Assembly (NCBI GenBank): GCA_018711525.1
Contig: DVIF01000074.1
Coordinates: 1-64,000, forward strand
Direction: 5' to 3'
Origin: Candidatus Ornithospirochaeta stercorigallinarum
GTDB taxonomy: Bacteria; Spirochaetota; Spirochaetia; Sphaerochaetales; Sphaerochaetaceae
DNA: 64,000 nt
Made by a program: the position numbers and the translations under genes
Shown: piece after piece, positions 1 through 8,331 of the stretch
Layout: each line of letters begins with the position of its first letter
Position numbering within the stretch: the first letter of the stretch is position 1
The notes under the pieces: model-generated
Database searches by the model: none
What the model was told of the DNA's origin: nothing
What the model saw: only the letters and a program-made list of their open reading frames with translations

Positions 1-2
1 AA

Positions 3-374
3 GATGAGGATGGAGAGATAGTCGATGAGGACGACATAAGGATATATGTGAACTGGAAGTACGAGGGGGAGGATGAGTATGGAAAAGTCAGCCATGATTT
101 GAGGTGTGCGGAACCTGGGGAAATGTATTACAATGAGATCAGGAAGAGGGTGGAGAAGATAAAGGACAGGGAAGGAGGAGCCAGGATGAGAGAGGATGTA
201 TTCTACAGGATGAAAAGAGAAGGATTTGAAGAGGGTAGAGCTGAAGGTAGAAATGAGGCGAGGTCTGCATTTGTAAGTGTTCTTTTAAAAGATAACAGCC
301 CATCCGACATTTCAAAGAAATTCAACATACCTCTTGTGGAAGTTGAGAGGATAAGAAGAAGTATGAAAGCTTGA
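3..374 (+). CDS. C-terminal part of a PD-(D/E)XK nuclease family transposase / Rpn-like protein (5' end outside window)
   Basis: Frame is open from the window edge; translation ...NWKYEGEDEYGKVSHDLRCAEPGEMYYNEIRKRVEKIKDREGGARMREDVFYRMKREGFEEGRAEGRNEARS... resembles the C-terminus of these families. Confidence 0.65.
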   Translation, partial: DEDGEIVDEDDIRIYVNWKYEGEDEYGKVSHDLRCAEPGEMYYNEIRKRVEKIKDREGGARMREDVFYRMKREGFEEGRAEGRNEARSAFVSVLLKDNSPSDISKKFNIPLVEVERIRRSMKA

Positions 375-515
375 TGATTTCTCTTTGTGGACTGTAATGA
401 GAGGGAATTTGGGTTTTAACAGATCTCTTTTCAGAAAATGAAGTACACAATCGGGTGAAAATAAGTTATATTGATTATACGCGTTATGCGCGAATTGAAT
501 TAAAGGAGAACGATT

Positions 516-632
516 ATGAAGTGGGTTTGCACTCTTTGTGGTTATGAGTATGAAGGTGAAGAGCTTCCAGAGGATTTCGTATGTCCTCTTTGCGGCGCAG
601 GTGCTGATGCCTTTGAGAAGGTAGAAGACTGA
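516..632 (+). CDS. Short rubredoxin-type protein (38 aa, two CxxC knuckles)
   Basis: ATG at 516 after [46 protein letters not shown]; absent from the ORF track because of size. Confidence 0.85.
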   Translation: MKWVCTLCGYEYEGEELPEDFVCPLCGAGADAFEKVED

Positions 633-646
633 TCTTTATATTACCG

Positions 647-671
647 GCGGTCATCAACGGCCGCTTTTTTT
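647..671 (+). terminator. Rho-independent terminator
   Basis: GCGGTC-ATCAAC-GGCCGC stem (one G-T wobble) followed by T7. Confidence 0.7.
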
Positions 672-678
672 GTTTCCT

Positions 679-1191
679 ATGATTACGGTTTTGGTTTCAG
701 ACATTACGAAGATGAAGACCGATGCGATTGTGAATGCCGCCAACAACACCCTCCTCGGCGGAGGTGGGGTCGATGGAGCAATCCATGCTGCAGCAGGTGT
801 AGGGCTGCTAAGGGAGTGCATGACTCTTGGAGGATGTGAAACAGGCAAGGCCAAGATTACGAAAGGCTATGATCTTCCTGCAGGATATGTAATCCACACT
901 GTCGGTCCTGTATGGAGAGGTGGTGAGAGGAATGAAGATGAGCTTTTGAAAAGCTGCTACGTTGAGTCTCTGAGCCTTGCCAAGGAGAACGGGATAAGAA
1001 GCATTGCATTTCCCCTCATAAGCTGCGGCGTCTATGGATTCCCAAAAGATAGGGCTTCTAAAATCGCACTTTCAGTACTCTCAAAAAGCAATCTTGATAT
1101 ATACGTCGTCTGCTTCTCCCCACGCGACAGGGACATCTACCTGAAAAGTGCGGAAGAGATGCATCTGGAAGAAGGGATTTCATTCAAATGA
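679..1191 (+). CDS. Macro domain protein (MacroD-like ADP-ribose hydrolase/binder)
   Basis: [40 protein letters not shown]; intact NAAN and [10 protein letters not shown] motifs. Confidence 0.9.
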   Translation: MITVLVSDITKMKTDAIVNAANNTLLGGGGVDGAIHAAAGVGLLRECMTLGGCETGKAKITKGYDLPAGYVIHTVGPVWRGGERNEDELLKSCYVESLSLAKENGIRSIAFPLISCGVYGFPKDRASKIALSVLSKSNLDIYVVCFSPRDRDIYLKSAEEMHLEEGISFK

Positions 1192-1212
1192 GATAGTCTC
1201 TCCTAATTTGAT

Positions 1213-1246
1213 AACAGACAACTTTTCTAATAAACAGACAACTTTT
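1213..1246 (+). repeat. Pair of direct repeats AACAGACAACTTTT with 20 bp start-to-start spacing, upstream of the two-component operon
   Basis: Copies start at 1213 and 1233; identical over 14 bp. Confidence 0.8.
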
Positions 1247-1336
1247 ATTTGCTTTCTCCATCTCCTGCCTTGAATTCCAGTTGAGCTTGCAGGATTACTC
1301 TCTTACTCTTATTCAAAAGAGGAGGATAACCGCTTG

Positions 1337-2866
1337 ATGGGAGAAAGGAGGTCAGGCAGACATCATTTCAGTCTGATGGAGAAGAACATCATATTCACGA
1401 CCCTCTTTGTGATCTCCCTCATCCTTCAGCTTGTTCTCAGCAGGATTCAGAATGAATATGTCGTAGTCTCCGTGTATGAGAACCAGGAGAAGATCCAATC
1501 CATAAGCAGCCTTATGAACAATGTAGGGGATACTGTTTCCGCTCTCTCCGATTTCAGATGGAACTACAGCGATAAATCTTCCCTGATATCTCAATTGAGG
1601 TCCAATCTGGCGGACAGTATAAGGATACTTGGTGAAATCGATGTCGTGGATCCTTCGCAGGGTAGGGCCACATACCTTCTTGAAAGTGCTGTTTTCACTA
1701 TATTCAAATCCTACCAGACGCAGCTTGGACGGCTATCTCTGCTTCTTATAGACAACGAGATAGAAAAGGCCTCCAATCTATACTATCAGGAGCTTGAACC
1801 ATGCTCGGCATATCTTGGGCAGTATCTGCAGCAGTATCTTGATGCGACCATAAGGGATGGAAGTGAGTCTTTCTATAAGGTCATGACACTGAATGAGAAG
1901 CTTCAAGGGTATTGTCTTCTTTCCACATTGTTCTGCCTCTCTTCGACTTTCGTGGTAAGCCTGAATCTTGCGAAGCTTGTTGCCGCTATGACGAAGCTTG
2001 CAGCTGCCAGTGCATCAATTTCAGAAGGAAATCTCTCGATTCCCGATTTCATTGTGGATAAGAATGATGAGATCGGGAGGACGGAGGCTGCCTTCAATGA
2101 CATGAAGGCCTCAATGCACAACCGTCTTCAGCTGCTTGAGGAGAAGCAGAGGATAGAGACAGAGCTACATCGGAGTGAGACCGAGGCTCTCGAGCTTCAG
2201 ACGCTGCTGGAGAGGGAGAAGCTTCAGCAGCTGAGGAGCCAGATAAACCCTCATTTCCTTTTTAATACATTCAATGCGATAACATATACGGCTCAGGCTG
2301 AGAATGCCAGGGAGACGGAGAAGCTGCTTTCCTCCCTTGCCTTGTTCTTCCGCTACACATTGGCGAGCAATGACGCAGAGGTGCGGCTTTCGAGTGAGAT
2401 AAGGCTTTTGAATGAGTATTATGCCCTCATTTGTGCCCGTTTTGGAAAGAGGATCAAGCTCAAATGGAGAAGTCAGGATGAACTTGACCTGACTACCCTC
2501 TACGTTCCATCCTTCATGATCCAACCTCTTGTCGAGAATGCGATAAAGCACGGGCTCTCAAGGAAGGAAGAGGGAGGGACTGTGGATATATCAATCAGAG
2601 CAAAGGCCGGGATGCTTTTCATTTCCGTCAGGGACGATGGAGTCGGTATGAGCGGAGAAAAGCTTGATGCAGTGAAAAAGCATCTTGAAGTGGAGCCGAA
2701 GGAAGGCTCTCAGGTAGGGCTTTATAATGTGGCTTCTCGGCTACGTCTGATGGGGTCGCAATGTGGACTTGAAATAGAATCTGAAGAGGGGAAGGGAACG
2801 GTGATCACTATTCATTTCCCCCTGTCTGTGAGGAGTGAGGAAGATGTACAAGATCCTGATAGCTGA
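1337..2866 (+). CDS. LytS/YesM-type sensor histidine kinase with HAMP
   Basis: N-terminal TM, HAMP-like region, SQINPHFLFNTFNAITY, ENAIKHG and GVGM motifs. Confidence 0.9.
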   Translation: MGERRSGRHHFSLMEKNIIFTTLFVISLILQLVLSRIQNEYVVVSVYENQEKIQSISSLMNNVGDTVSALSDFRWNYSDKSSLISQLRSNLADSIRILGEIDVVDPSQGRATYLLESAVFTIFKSYQTQLGRLSLLLIDNEIEKASNLYYQELEPCSAYLGQYLQQYLDATIRDGSESFYKVMTLNEKLQGYCLLSTLFCLSSTFVVSLNLAKLVAAMTKLAAASASISEGNLSIPDFIVDKNDEIGRTEAAFNDMKASMHNRLQLLEEKQRIETELHRSETEALELQTLLEREKLQQLRSQINPHFLFNTFNAITYTAQAENARETEKLLSSLALFFRYTLASNDAEVRLSSEIRLLNEYYALICARFGKRIKLKWRSQDELDLTTLYVPSFMIQPLVENAIKHGLSRKEEGGTVDISIRAKAGMLFISVRDDGVGMSGEKLDAVKKHLEVEPKEGSQVGLYNVASRLRLMGSQCGLEIESEEGKGTVITIHFPLSVRSEEDVQDPDS

Positions 2867-3614
2867 CGATGAACAGGTTGAGATCAATATATTGAATACT
2901 ATAATAAATGCGGCATTTCCATCAAATGTCGAAGTCCAGAGGGCATCGAACGGAAAGATGGCGAAATCAATGGCACTTCTCTGGTCTGCCGATATCATAC
3001 TGATGGACATAGAGATGCCTGTGATGAGCGGCATAGAGGCAGCCCGGGAGATTCTGAAGGAGAACAGATGGACCAAGATAATCTTCATCACCGCCTATCC
3101 ACTGTTCAGCTACGCCAGAGATGCAGTACAGCTTGGTGCCATAGACTACATTCTGAAACCCGTCCGCTATGAGGATGTCGTATCCTCCATAGAGAAGGCG
3201 GTCAGACAGATAGAGACCATGCGTCAGCTCAGAGCGTCGAAGGATGAGATGCTGCAGGACGTCGGGGAAAGCAAGAATGCCCACCTTATAGCAAAGGTGA
3301 AGGGGTATTTGCGTTCGAATTATATGAATTACGGGCTCTCCCTTGAGAGTGTTGCAGACCTCATAGGGGTGAACGCCTCCTATCTTTCCTCCATGTTCAA
3401 GAAGGAAGCGGGAATCAATTTCATCGACTATGTGGTGGATCTCAGGATATCGGCGGCAAAGGAGCTGTTGAAGGACCCTCTCCGCTCTGCCGGGGAGATT
3501 GCAGAGAAGACGGGGTTTGAAAGCTCTTCGTACTTTACCAGGACATTCAAGAAGAAGACAGGGATGACTCCCACCGAATATAGGAGCAAGGCTGGTGGAG
3601 GCAAGGAGATATGA
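2844..3614 (+). CDS. Response regulator, receiver plus AraC-type DNA-binding domain (YesN-like)
   Basis: KILIADDEQ...DIILMDIEMPVMSG...KPVR; C-terminal AraC HTH ...SSYFTRTFKKKTGMTPTEYR; overlaps kinase gene. Confidence 0.92.
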   Translation: MYKILIADDEQVEINILNTIINAAFPSNVEVQRASNGKMAKSMALLWSADIILMDIEMPVMSGIEAAREILKENRWTKIIFITAYPLFSYARDAVQLGAIDYILKPVRYEDVVSSIEKAVRQIETMRQLRASKDEMLQDVGESKNAHLIAKVKGYLRSNYMNYGLSLESVADLIGVNASYLSSMFKKEAGINFIDYVVDLRISAAKELLKDPLRSAGEIAEKTGFESSSYFTRTFKKKTGMTPTEYRSKAGGGKEI

Positions 3615-4603
3615 GGAGGCTTTTGCCCGTAGTATTCATCATCCTGGCACTTTTTCCCTCCTGCAGCCGGGGCAGGGACGGGGAGAGCGTGAAGCTGGTG
3701 CTCCGCTATGCCGATAACCAGCCCGAGGGGCATCCTGCTGCCGAGGCTGCAAAGTATTTTGCTTCCCTTGTGCATTCAAGTACGGACGGGGAGATAGATG
3801 TGGAGGTGTATCTCAACGGGGAGCTTGGGAGTGAGACGAGCATCTTCGAGCAGGTGAGGTTCGGCGGTGTCGATTTCTCGCGGTTCTCAATAGGTACGCT
3901 TCCTCCTGATATGGGCGAGTACAGGGCTCTGATGTATCCTTTCCTCTACAGGGACAGGGAGCATATGTGGAGTGTGCTGGACGGAGATATCGGGAAAAGG
4001 CTTCTTGATGACAGCGTGGAATACGGAATAATCGCTCTTGCATGGTTTGATGCAGGACTCAGGAGCCTCTATACAATCGAACAGATTGATGATTTTTCTG
4101 ATTTCAGAGGAAAGACGATCAGAGTGCAGGAGAATGATTTCATCGCCAGCATCTTTGAGACAATAGGGGTGCGTACCGTCCAGATTCCATATGGCAGTGT
4201 CTATTCGGCTCTCCAGATGAACAGGATAGACGGGGCGGAGAACAACATCCCCTCATATGTGCTTGCAGGACATTATGAATGTGCGAAGTACTATATGATA
4301 AGCCGGCATATGCGCACCCCTGAGATCCTTGCCATGAGCATGCAGGCTGTGGATAAGATCAGTGCTGTGAATCCTGAGTATGTCGATGTCATAAAGGAGT
4401 GTGCCCGGCAATCCGGGCTCTATGAGCGGCAGCTATGGGTTGAGAGCGAAGAGTACTATATGCAGATCGCTTTGGATGCCGGGTGCGTGTTTGCATATCC
4501 TGACAAGGAGCTTGAGGCTCAGCTTTATGATGCCATGACGACCATAGACTATCTTCTTGATGAAAAAGAAAGACAACTTGTAGAAGAAATACGGAATACA
4601 TGA
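3611..4603 (+). CDS. TRAP-type DctP-family substrate-binding lipoprotein, operonic with the two-component system
   Basis: ATGA overlap with response regulator; lipobox FPSC; QIDDFSDFRGKTIRVQEN and SVYSALQMNRIDGAENN. Confidence 0.88.
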   Translation: MRRLLPVVFIILALFPSCSRGRDGESVKLVLRYADNQPEGHPAAEAAKYFASLVHSSTDGEIDVEVYLNGELGSETSIFEQVRFGGVDFSRFSIGTLPPDMGEYRALMYPFLYRDREHMWSVLDGDIGKRLLDDSVEYGIIALAWFDAGLRSLYTIEQIDDFSDFRGKTIRVQENDFIASIFETIGVRTVQIPYGSVYSALQMNRIDGAENNIPSYVLAGHYECAKYYMISRHMRTPEILAMSMQAVDKISAVNPEYVDVIKECARQSGLYERQLWVESEEYYMQIALDAGCVFAYPDKELEAQLYDAMTTIDYLLDEKERQLVEEIRNT

Positions 4604-4606
4604 TTG

Positions 4607-4639
4607 TTTAAACTTTTTTTGTTTCTTTTAAACTTTTTT
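4607..4639 (+). repeat. Pair of direct repeats TTTAAACTTTTTT with 20 bp spacing upstream of the TRAP operon
   Basis: Copies start at 4607 and 4627. Confidence 0.7.
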
Positions 4640-4708
4640 AGTTTTTCATTGCGGGTTCGAAATATGTGGTGTAAGCAGAATAGGCATTAGCAAAACATAG
4701 GAGGAATT

Positions 4709-5746
4709 ATGAAAAAAGCTCTTGCTATTCTGCTTGTATGTATTACACTTTTCGCATTCGTCTCCTGCTCGAAAGAGGAGGAAAAATCAACATCTGCAAC
4801 TGCATCCAGTGCAGCTCCTGTCGAGTCCCATGTGACACTTGTATATGCAGAGGTTAATCCGCTGGATTCCATCGTAGGACGCACAGCATCCTATTTCAAG
4901 GAGCAGGTGGAGACACTCTCTGAAGGTTCAATCACAATCGACCTCCAGGCTTCCGGCGTCCTCGGATCTGAGAACGATGTCCTTGATTCAATGCTCGGCG
5001 GTGGTACATCGATCGATATGTCCCGTATTTCAGCATTCGCACTCACAAGCTATGGTGCACAGAAGTCGATGCTTCTTTCCATCCCGTTCACTTTTGAAAG
5101 CAGGGACCACTACTGGGCGTTTGCAAACAGCGACCTTGCTCCTGAATTTTTGAACGAGCCGCAGGAGATCGGACTTCCTATCAGGGGAATCTTCTATGGA
5201 GAGGAGGGATTCAGACACTTCTTCACAGTCGATCCTGTCGATGACATTTCAGACCTCAAGGGAATGAAGCTCCGCGTATCCAACGACCCGATCATGAACG
5301 GTCTTGTCGAAGGTCTCGGCGCAAGTCCTACAGTGGTATCCTTCGGAGAGCTCTATTCCGCACTCCAGACAGGTGTTGTAGATGGTGCTGAGCAGCCGAT
5401 TGCAAACTATGCATCGAATGCTTTCCAGGAGGTTGCTCCATATCTCGTTCTCGATGGACACACACTTGGTGCCATCCAGGTTGTAATCACAGATACTGCA
5501 TGGGCAAAGCTCAGTGAGAAGCAGCAGCAGGTCCTCATCGAGGCAGGACGCCTTGCACAGGCATACAATGCCGAGATCTCACAGGAAGCTGAGGATGAGG
5601 TCCTTCAGTCCCTTATCGCACAGGGTGTTACCGTTGTCGAGTGCCCGGATAAGAGCCCTTGGAAGGATGCTGCAAGCGAAGTAATTGAAGAATACACTTC
5701 CAGCCAGACCGAGCTCTATCAGCAGATTCTCGATCTTGCAGACTGA
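4709..5746 (+). CDS. dctP: TRAP transporter substrate-binding protein DctP (lipoprotein)
   Basis: Lipobox FVSC; SDLKGMKLRVSNDPIMNGLVEGLGASPTVVSFGELYSALQTGVVDGAEQP. Confidence 0.92.
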   Translation: MKKALAILLVCITLFAFVSCSKEEEKSTSATASSAAPVESHVTLVYAEVNPLDSIVGRTASYFKEQVETLSEGSITIDLQASGVLGSENDVLDSMLGGGTSIDMSRISAFALTSYGAQKSMLLSIPFTFESRDHYWAFANSDLAPEFLNEPQEIGLPIRGIFYGEEGFRHFFTVDPVDDISDLKGMKLRVSNDPIMNGLVEGLGASPTVVSFGELYSALQTGVVDGAEQPIANYASNAFQEVAPYLVLDGHTLGAIQVVITDTAWAKLSEKQQQVLIEAGRLAQAYNAEISQEAEDEVLQSLIAQGVTVVECPDKSPWKDAASEVIEEYTSSQTELYQQILDLAD

Positions 5747-5763
5747 TTGATTCGTTTTGTTCT

Positions 5764-5795
5764 GCTTGGGCTTCTATGCCCAAGCATGCTTTTTC
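5764..5795 (+). terminator. Intercistronic hairpin between dctP and dctQ (possible partial terminator or 3'-end stabiliser)
   Basis: GCTTGGGC-ttctat-GCCCAAGC then atgcTTTTT, followed by dctQ RBS. Confidence 0.65.
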
Positions 5796-5808
5796 TGGAG
5801 GAAAAATC

Positions 5809-6366
5809 ATGAAAACAGGAAGTGAACCAAAATTCTTTTCTGTTCTGGATAAGGCACGTGTGGTATATGACATCACATACAAGGTTGTTCTTGTAATCTG
5901 CAAGCTTCTCCTTGTGATAGACATACTTATCACGACATATGCCGTTCTTGGCCGTTATGTAGGGGAGTATATTCCATTCCTCGATGATCCTGCATGGTCC
6001 GAGCAGATAGTGCTTACATGCATGTCGTATATGGCCGTTCTTTCTGCTGCTCTGGCCATAAGGGAGCAGAGCCATATCCGTATGACGGCGTTCGACCGTT
6101 ATCTTCCCAAGATCGCCATCAAGATTCTCGACCTCGTGGCGAATATCGCCGTCTTGATCCTCGGCATCGTCATGGCCTATGTCGGCTGGCGCTATGCAAG
6201 TACGATTGGTTCCAGAGGATTCTATGAATCCCTGCCATGGCTCAGCCGTTTCTGGATGTATTTCCCGATTCCTCTTGCAGGAGTGGCTATGATCATCTTT
6301 GAAGTAGAGGCTATTTACCTGAATATAAAAAGATTCTTCTTTGATGAAGAAAAGGAGGCTGCCTGA
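5809..6366 (+). CDS. dctQ: TRAP transporter small permease DctQ
   Basis: Small 4-TM protein between dctP and dctM; ATG at 5809 preceded by CTGGAGG. Confidence 0.88.
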   Translation: MKTGSEPKFFSVLDKARVVYDITYKVVLVICKLLLVIDILITTYAVLGRYVGEYIPFLDDPAWSEQIVLTCMSYMAVLSAALAIREQSHIRMTAFDRYLPKIAIKILDLVANIAVLILGIVMAYVGWRYASTIGSRGFYESLPWLSRFWMYFPIPLAGVAMIIFEVEAIYLNIKRFFFDEEKEAA

Positions 6367-7685
6367 TGGATGCCAATTCAATTGCAATCTTGATTCTACT
6401 TGGAAGTTTCTTCGCCATGATCCTTCTCCGTTTCCCTATCGCATATGCAGTTGCACTGTCATCCATCTTCTGCATGCTCTTCCAGGGAAACAACCTCAAT
6501 GAGGTCGCACGCCTCATGGTGAAGGGAATATCGTCATTCTCCCTGATGGCCGTTCCATTCTTCATCACGATGGGTGTCCTGATGGGCAAGGGTGGTATCT
6601 CACAGAAATTGATCGACCTTGCAAACGCATGTGTAGGCTGGATGCGTGGAGGACTTTCAATGGTGAACATCGTCGCCTCTTATTTCTTCGGAGGCATATC
6701 TGGTTCTGCTTCAGCAGATACTGCTTCCCTCGGCTCGATTCTCATCCCGATGATGGTATCGGAAGGGTATGATGCAGATTTCTCGACAGCTGTAACAATC
6801 ACATCAAGCTGTGAGGGCCTTCTCGTCCCGCCGAGCCATAACATGGTCATCTATGCAACCACCGCAGGTGGAATTTCCGTAGGAAGCCTCTTCCTTGCAG
6901 GATATCTTCCCGGCGCTCTTCTGGCCCTTTCCCTGATGATCGGCTCATATATCATCGCAGTCAAGAGGAACTACCCGAAGGGGGACAGGTTCTCCATCAC
7001 TAATTTCTTCAAGCAGCTTGGCAAGTCCATCTGGGCGCTTGCTGCTGTAATCATCGTCGTCATCGGTGTTGTCGCCGGTGTGTTCACAGCGACGGAATCT
7101 GCTGCGATTGCTGTAATCTATTCCCTTATCGTATCTGTATTCGTCTATAAGGGACTCAACTGGAAGGGTGTATGGAAGGCTCTTGATGAATGCATCTCGA
7201 CACTTGCCATCGTCCTTATTCTGATTGCTACATCTTCTGTCTTCGGCTACTGTCTGACAACGCTTCATGTACCAGACCTTGCCGCTGCTGCAATCACATC
7301 TCTTACGGATAACAGAATCATCCTGATTCTTCTCTTGAATGTCATCCTGCTCATTCTCGGATGCATCATGGATATGGCGCCGATCATCCTGATTGCAACC
7401 CCTATCCTGTTCCCGATTGCAACCGGGGTCTGCGGGCTTGACCCGATACAGTTCGGCATAATGGTTGTCCTCAACTGCGGAATAGGACTTCTGACCCCTC
7501 CTGTAGGTTCTGTTCTCTTCATTGGTTCAGCTGTTGCGAAACTGAGTATGGAGAAAGTCGTCAAAGCTACGCTTCCATTCTATCTGTGCATGATCATCGT
7601 TCTTCTCCTGATTTCTTTCATACCTGAGATCACACTGATCCTGCCGGAAGTGATCGGAGGATATGTATCACCTGTTGCAGCTTGA
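6366..7685 (+). CDS. dctM: TRAP transporter large permease DctM
   Basis: GGISGSASADTASLGSILIPMM, LTPPVGSVLFIGSAV; multi-TM. Confidence 0.93.
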   Translation: MDANSIAILILLGSFFAMILLRFPIAYAVALSSIFCMLFQGNNLNEVARLMVKGISSFSLMAVPFFITMGVLMGKGGISQKLIDLANACVGWMRGGLSMVNIVASYFFGGISGSASADTASLGSILIPMMVSEGYDADFSTAVTITSSCEGLLVPPSHNMVIYATTAGGISVGSLFLAGYLPGALLALSLMIGSYIIAVKRNYPKGDRFSITNFFKQLGKSIWALAAVIIVVIGVVAGVFTATESAAIAVIYSLIVSVFVYKGLNWKGVWKALDECISTLAIVLILIATSSVFGYCLTTLHVPDLAAAAITSLTDNRIILILLLNVILLILGCIMDMAPIILIATPILFPIATGVCGLDPIQFGIMVVLNCGIGLLTPPVGSVLFIGSAVAKLSMEKVVKATLPFYLCMIIVLLLISFIPEITLILPEVIGGYVSPVAA

Positions 7686-7700
7686 CGAAAGGGGATGTTT

Positions 7701-7731
7701 CCTGCTGCCGCATGCCGGCGGCAGGATTTTT
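7701..7731 (+). terminator. Terminator of TRAP operon
   Basis: CCTGCTGCCG...CGGCGGCAGG stem (one wobble) followed by ATTTTTAAAT. Confidence 0.65.
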
Positions 7732-7746
7732 AAATTGGGAGGACTC

Positions 7747-8259
7747 ATGACTTGCAACGTTGTATTAAGCGCAAAGGAATTCAGGAAGTTCACTTTTTTC
7801 GACATAATAAGGCGCAGGAAGATGTACAAAAGCCCCGTTACGTTTTCCCTGATTCTCCTTATAAGCGCCCTGATCTGTTTTCTGCTTCACGATATAGAGG
7901 GAGCAATCATGCTCGGAACTCTCCTTCTTGTTGTCGGTCTGGGAGTTCCCGCCGTATATTTCTCAACTTTTCATCTCTCTTTGAATAAACAGGTGAAGCT
8001 ACAGAGCCTTAAAGAGCCTAGACAGGTATATACTGTCAGTCTTTCCAGAGGCGGGATTGATGCAAGCAATGCCACCGAAAACGTATCTATAGCCTGGGAT
8101 GAAATCCATCATATCTATAAAGCGAAGTCCGCATTATATCTGTATTACACACAGCATAAGGCGTTCATTCTTCCTTTCAGTTGTTTTGACGTTCCCCCTT
8201 CCGATGTATGGGATCTCATCACGTCGATAGTGGAGGAAGAGAGGAGAAGCATCATCTGA
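7747..8259 (+). CDS. YcxB-like membrane protein
   Basis: Two TM segments followed by a YcxB-like C-terminal region (IAWDEIHHIYKAKSALYLYY); RBS GGGAGG before ATG 7747. Confidence 0.55.
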   Translation: MTCNVVLSAKEFRKFTFFDIIRRRKMYKSPVTFSLILLISALICFLLHDIEGAIMLGTLLLVVGLGVPAVYFSTFHLSLNKQVKLQSLKEPRQVYTVSLSRGGIDASNATENVSIAWDEIHHIYKAKSALYLYYTQHKAFILPFSCFDVPPSDVWDLITSIVEEERRSII

Positions 8260-8331
8260 TCCTCATATTGTTTTCTTTTTTGTTCTTCATGGCAGTCTGT
8301 CGTGCTATCATTGGGATAAGAGGAAAACAAT

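Noticed and set aside
3-374. Intact mobile element at the left edge
   Set aside because: Only the C-terminal fragment is visible, and no inverted repeats or second transposase gene can be seen; only the family call is reported
1213-1246. Short direct repeats as a mini CRISPR
   Set aside because: Only two copies with about 6-bp spacing and no cas genes; better explained as a regulator binding site
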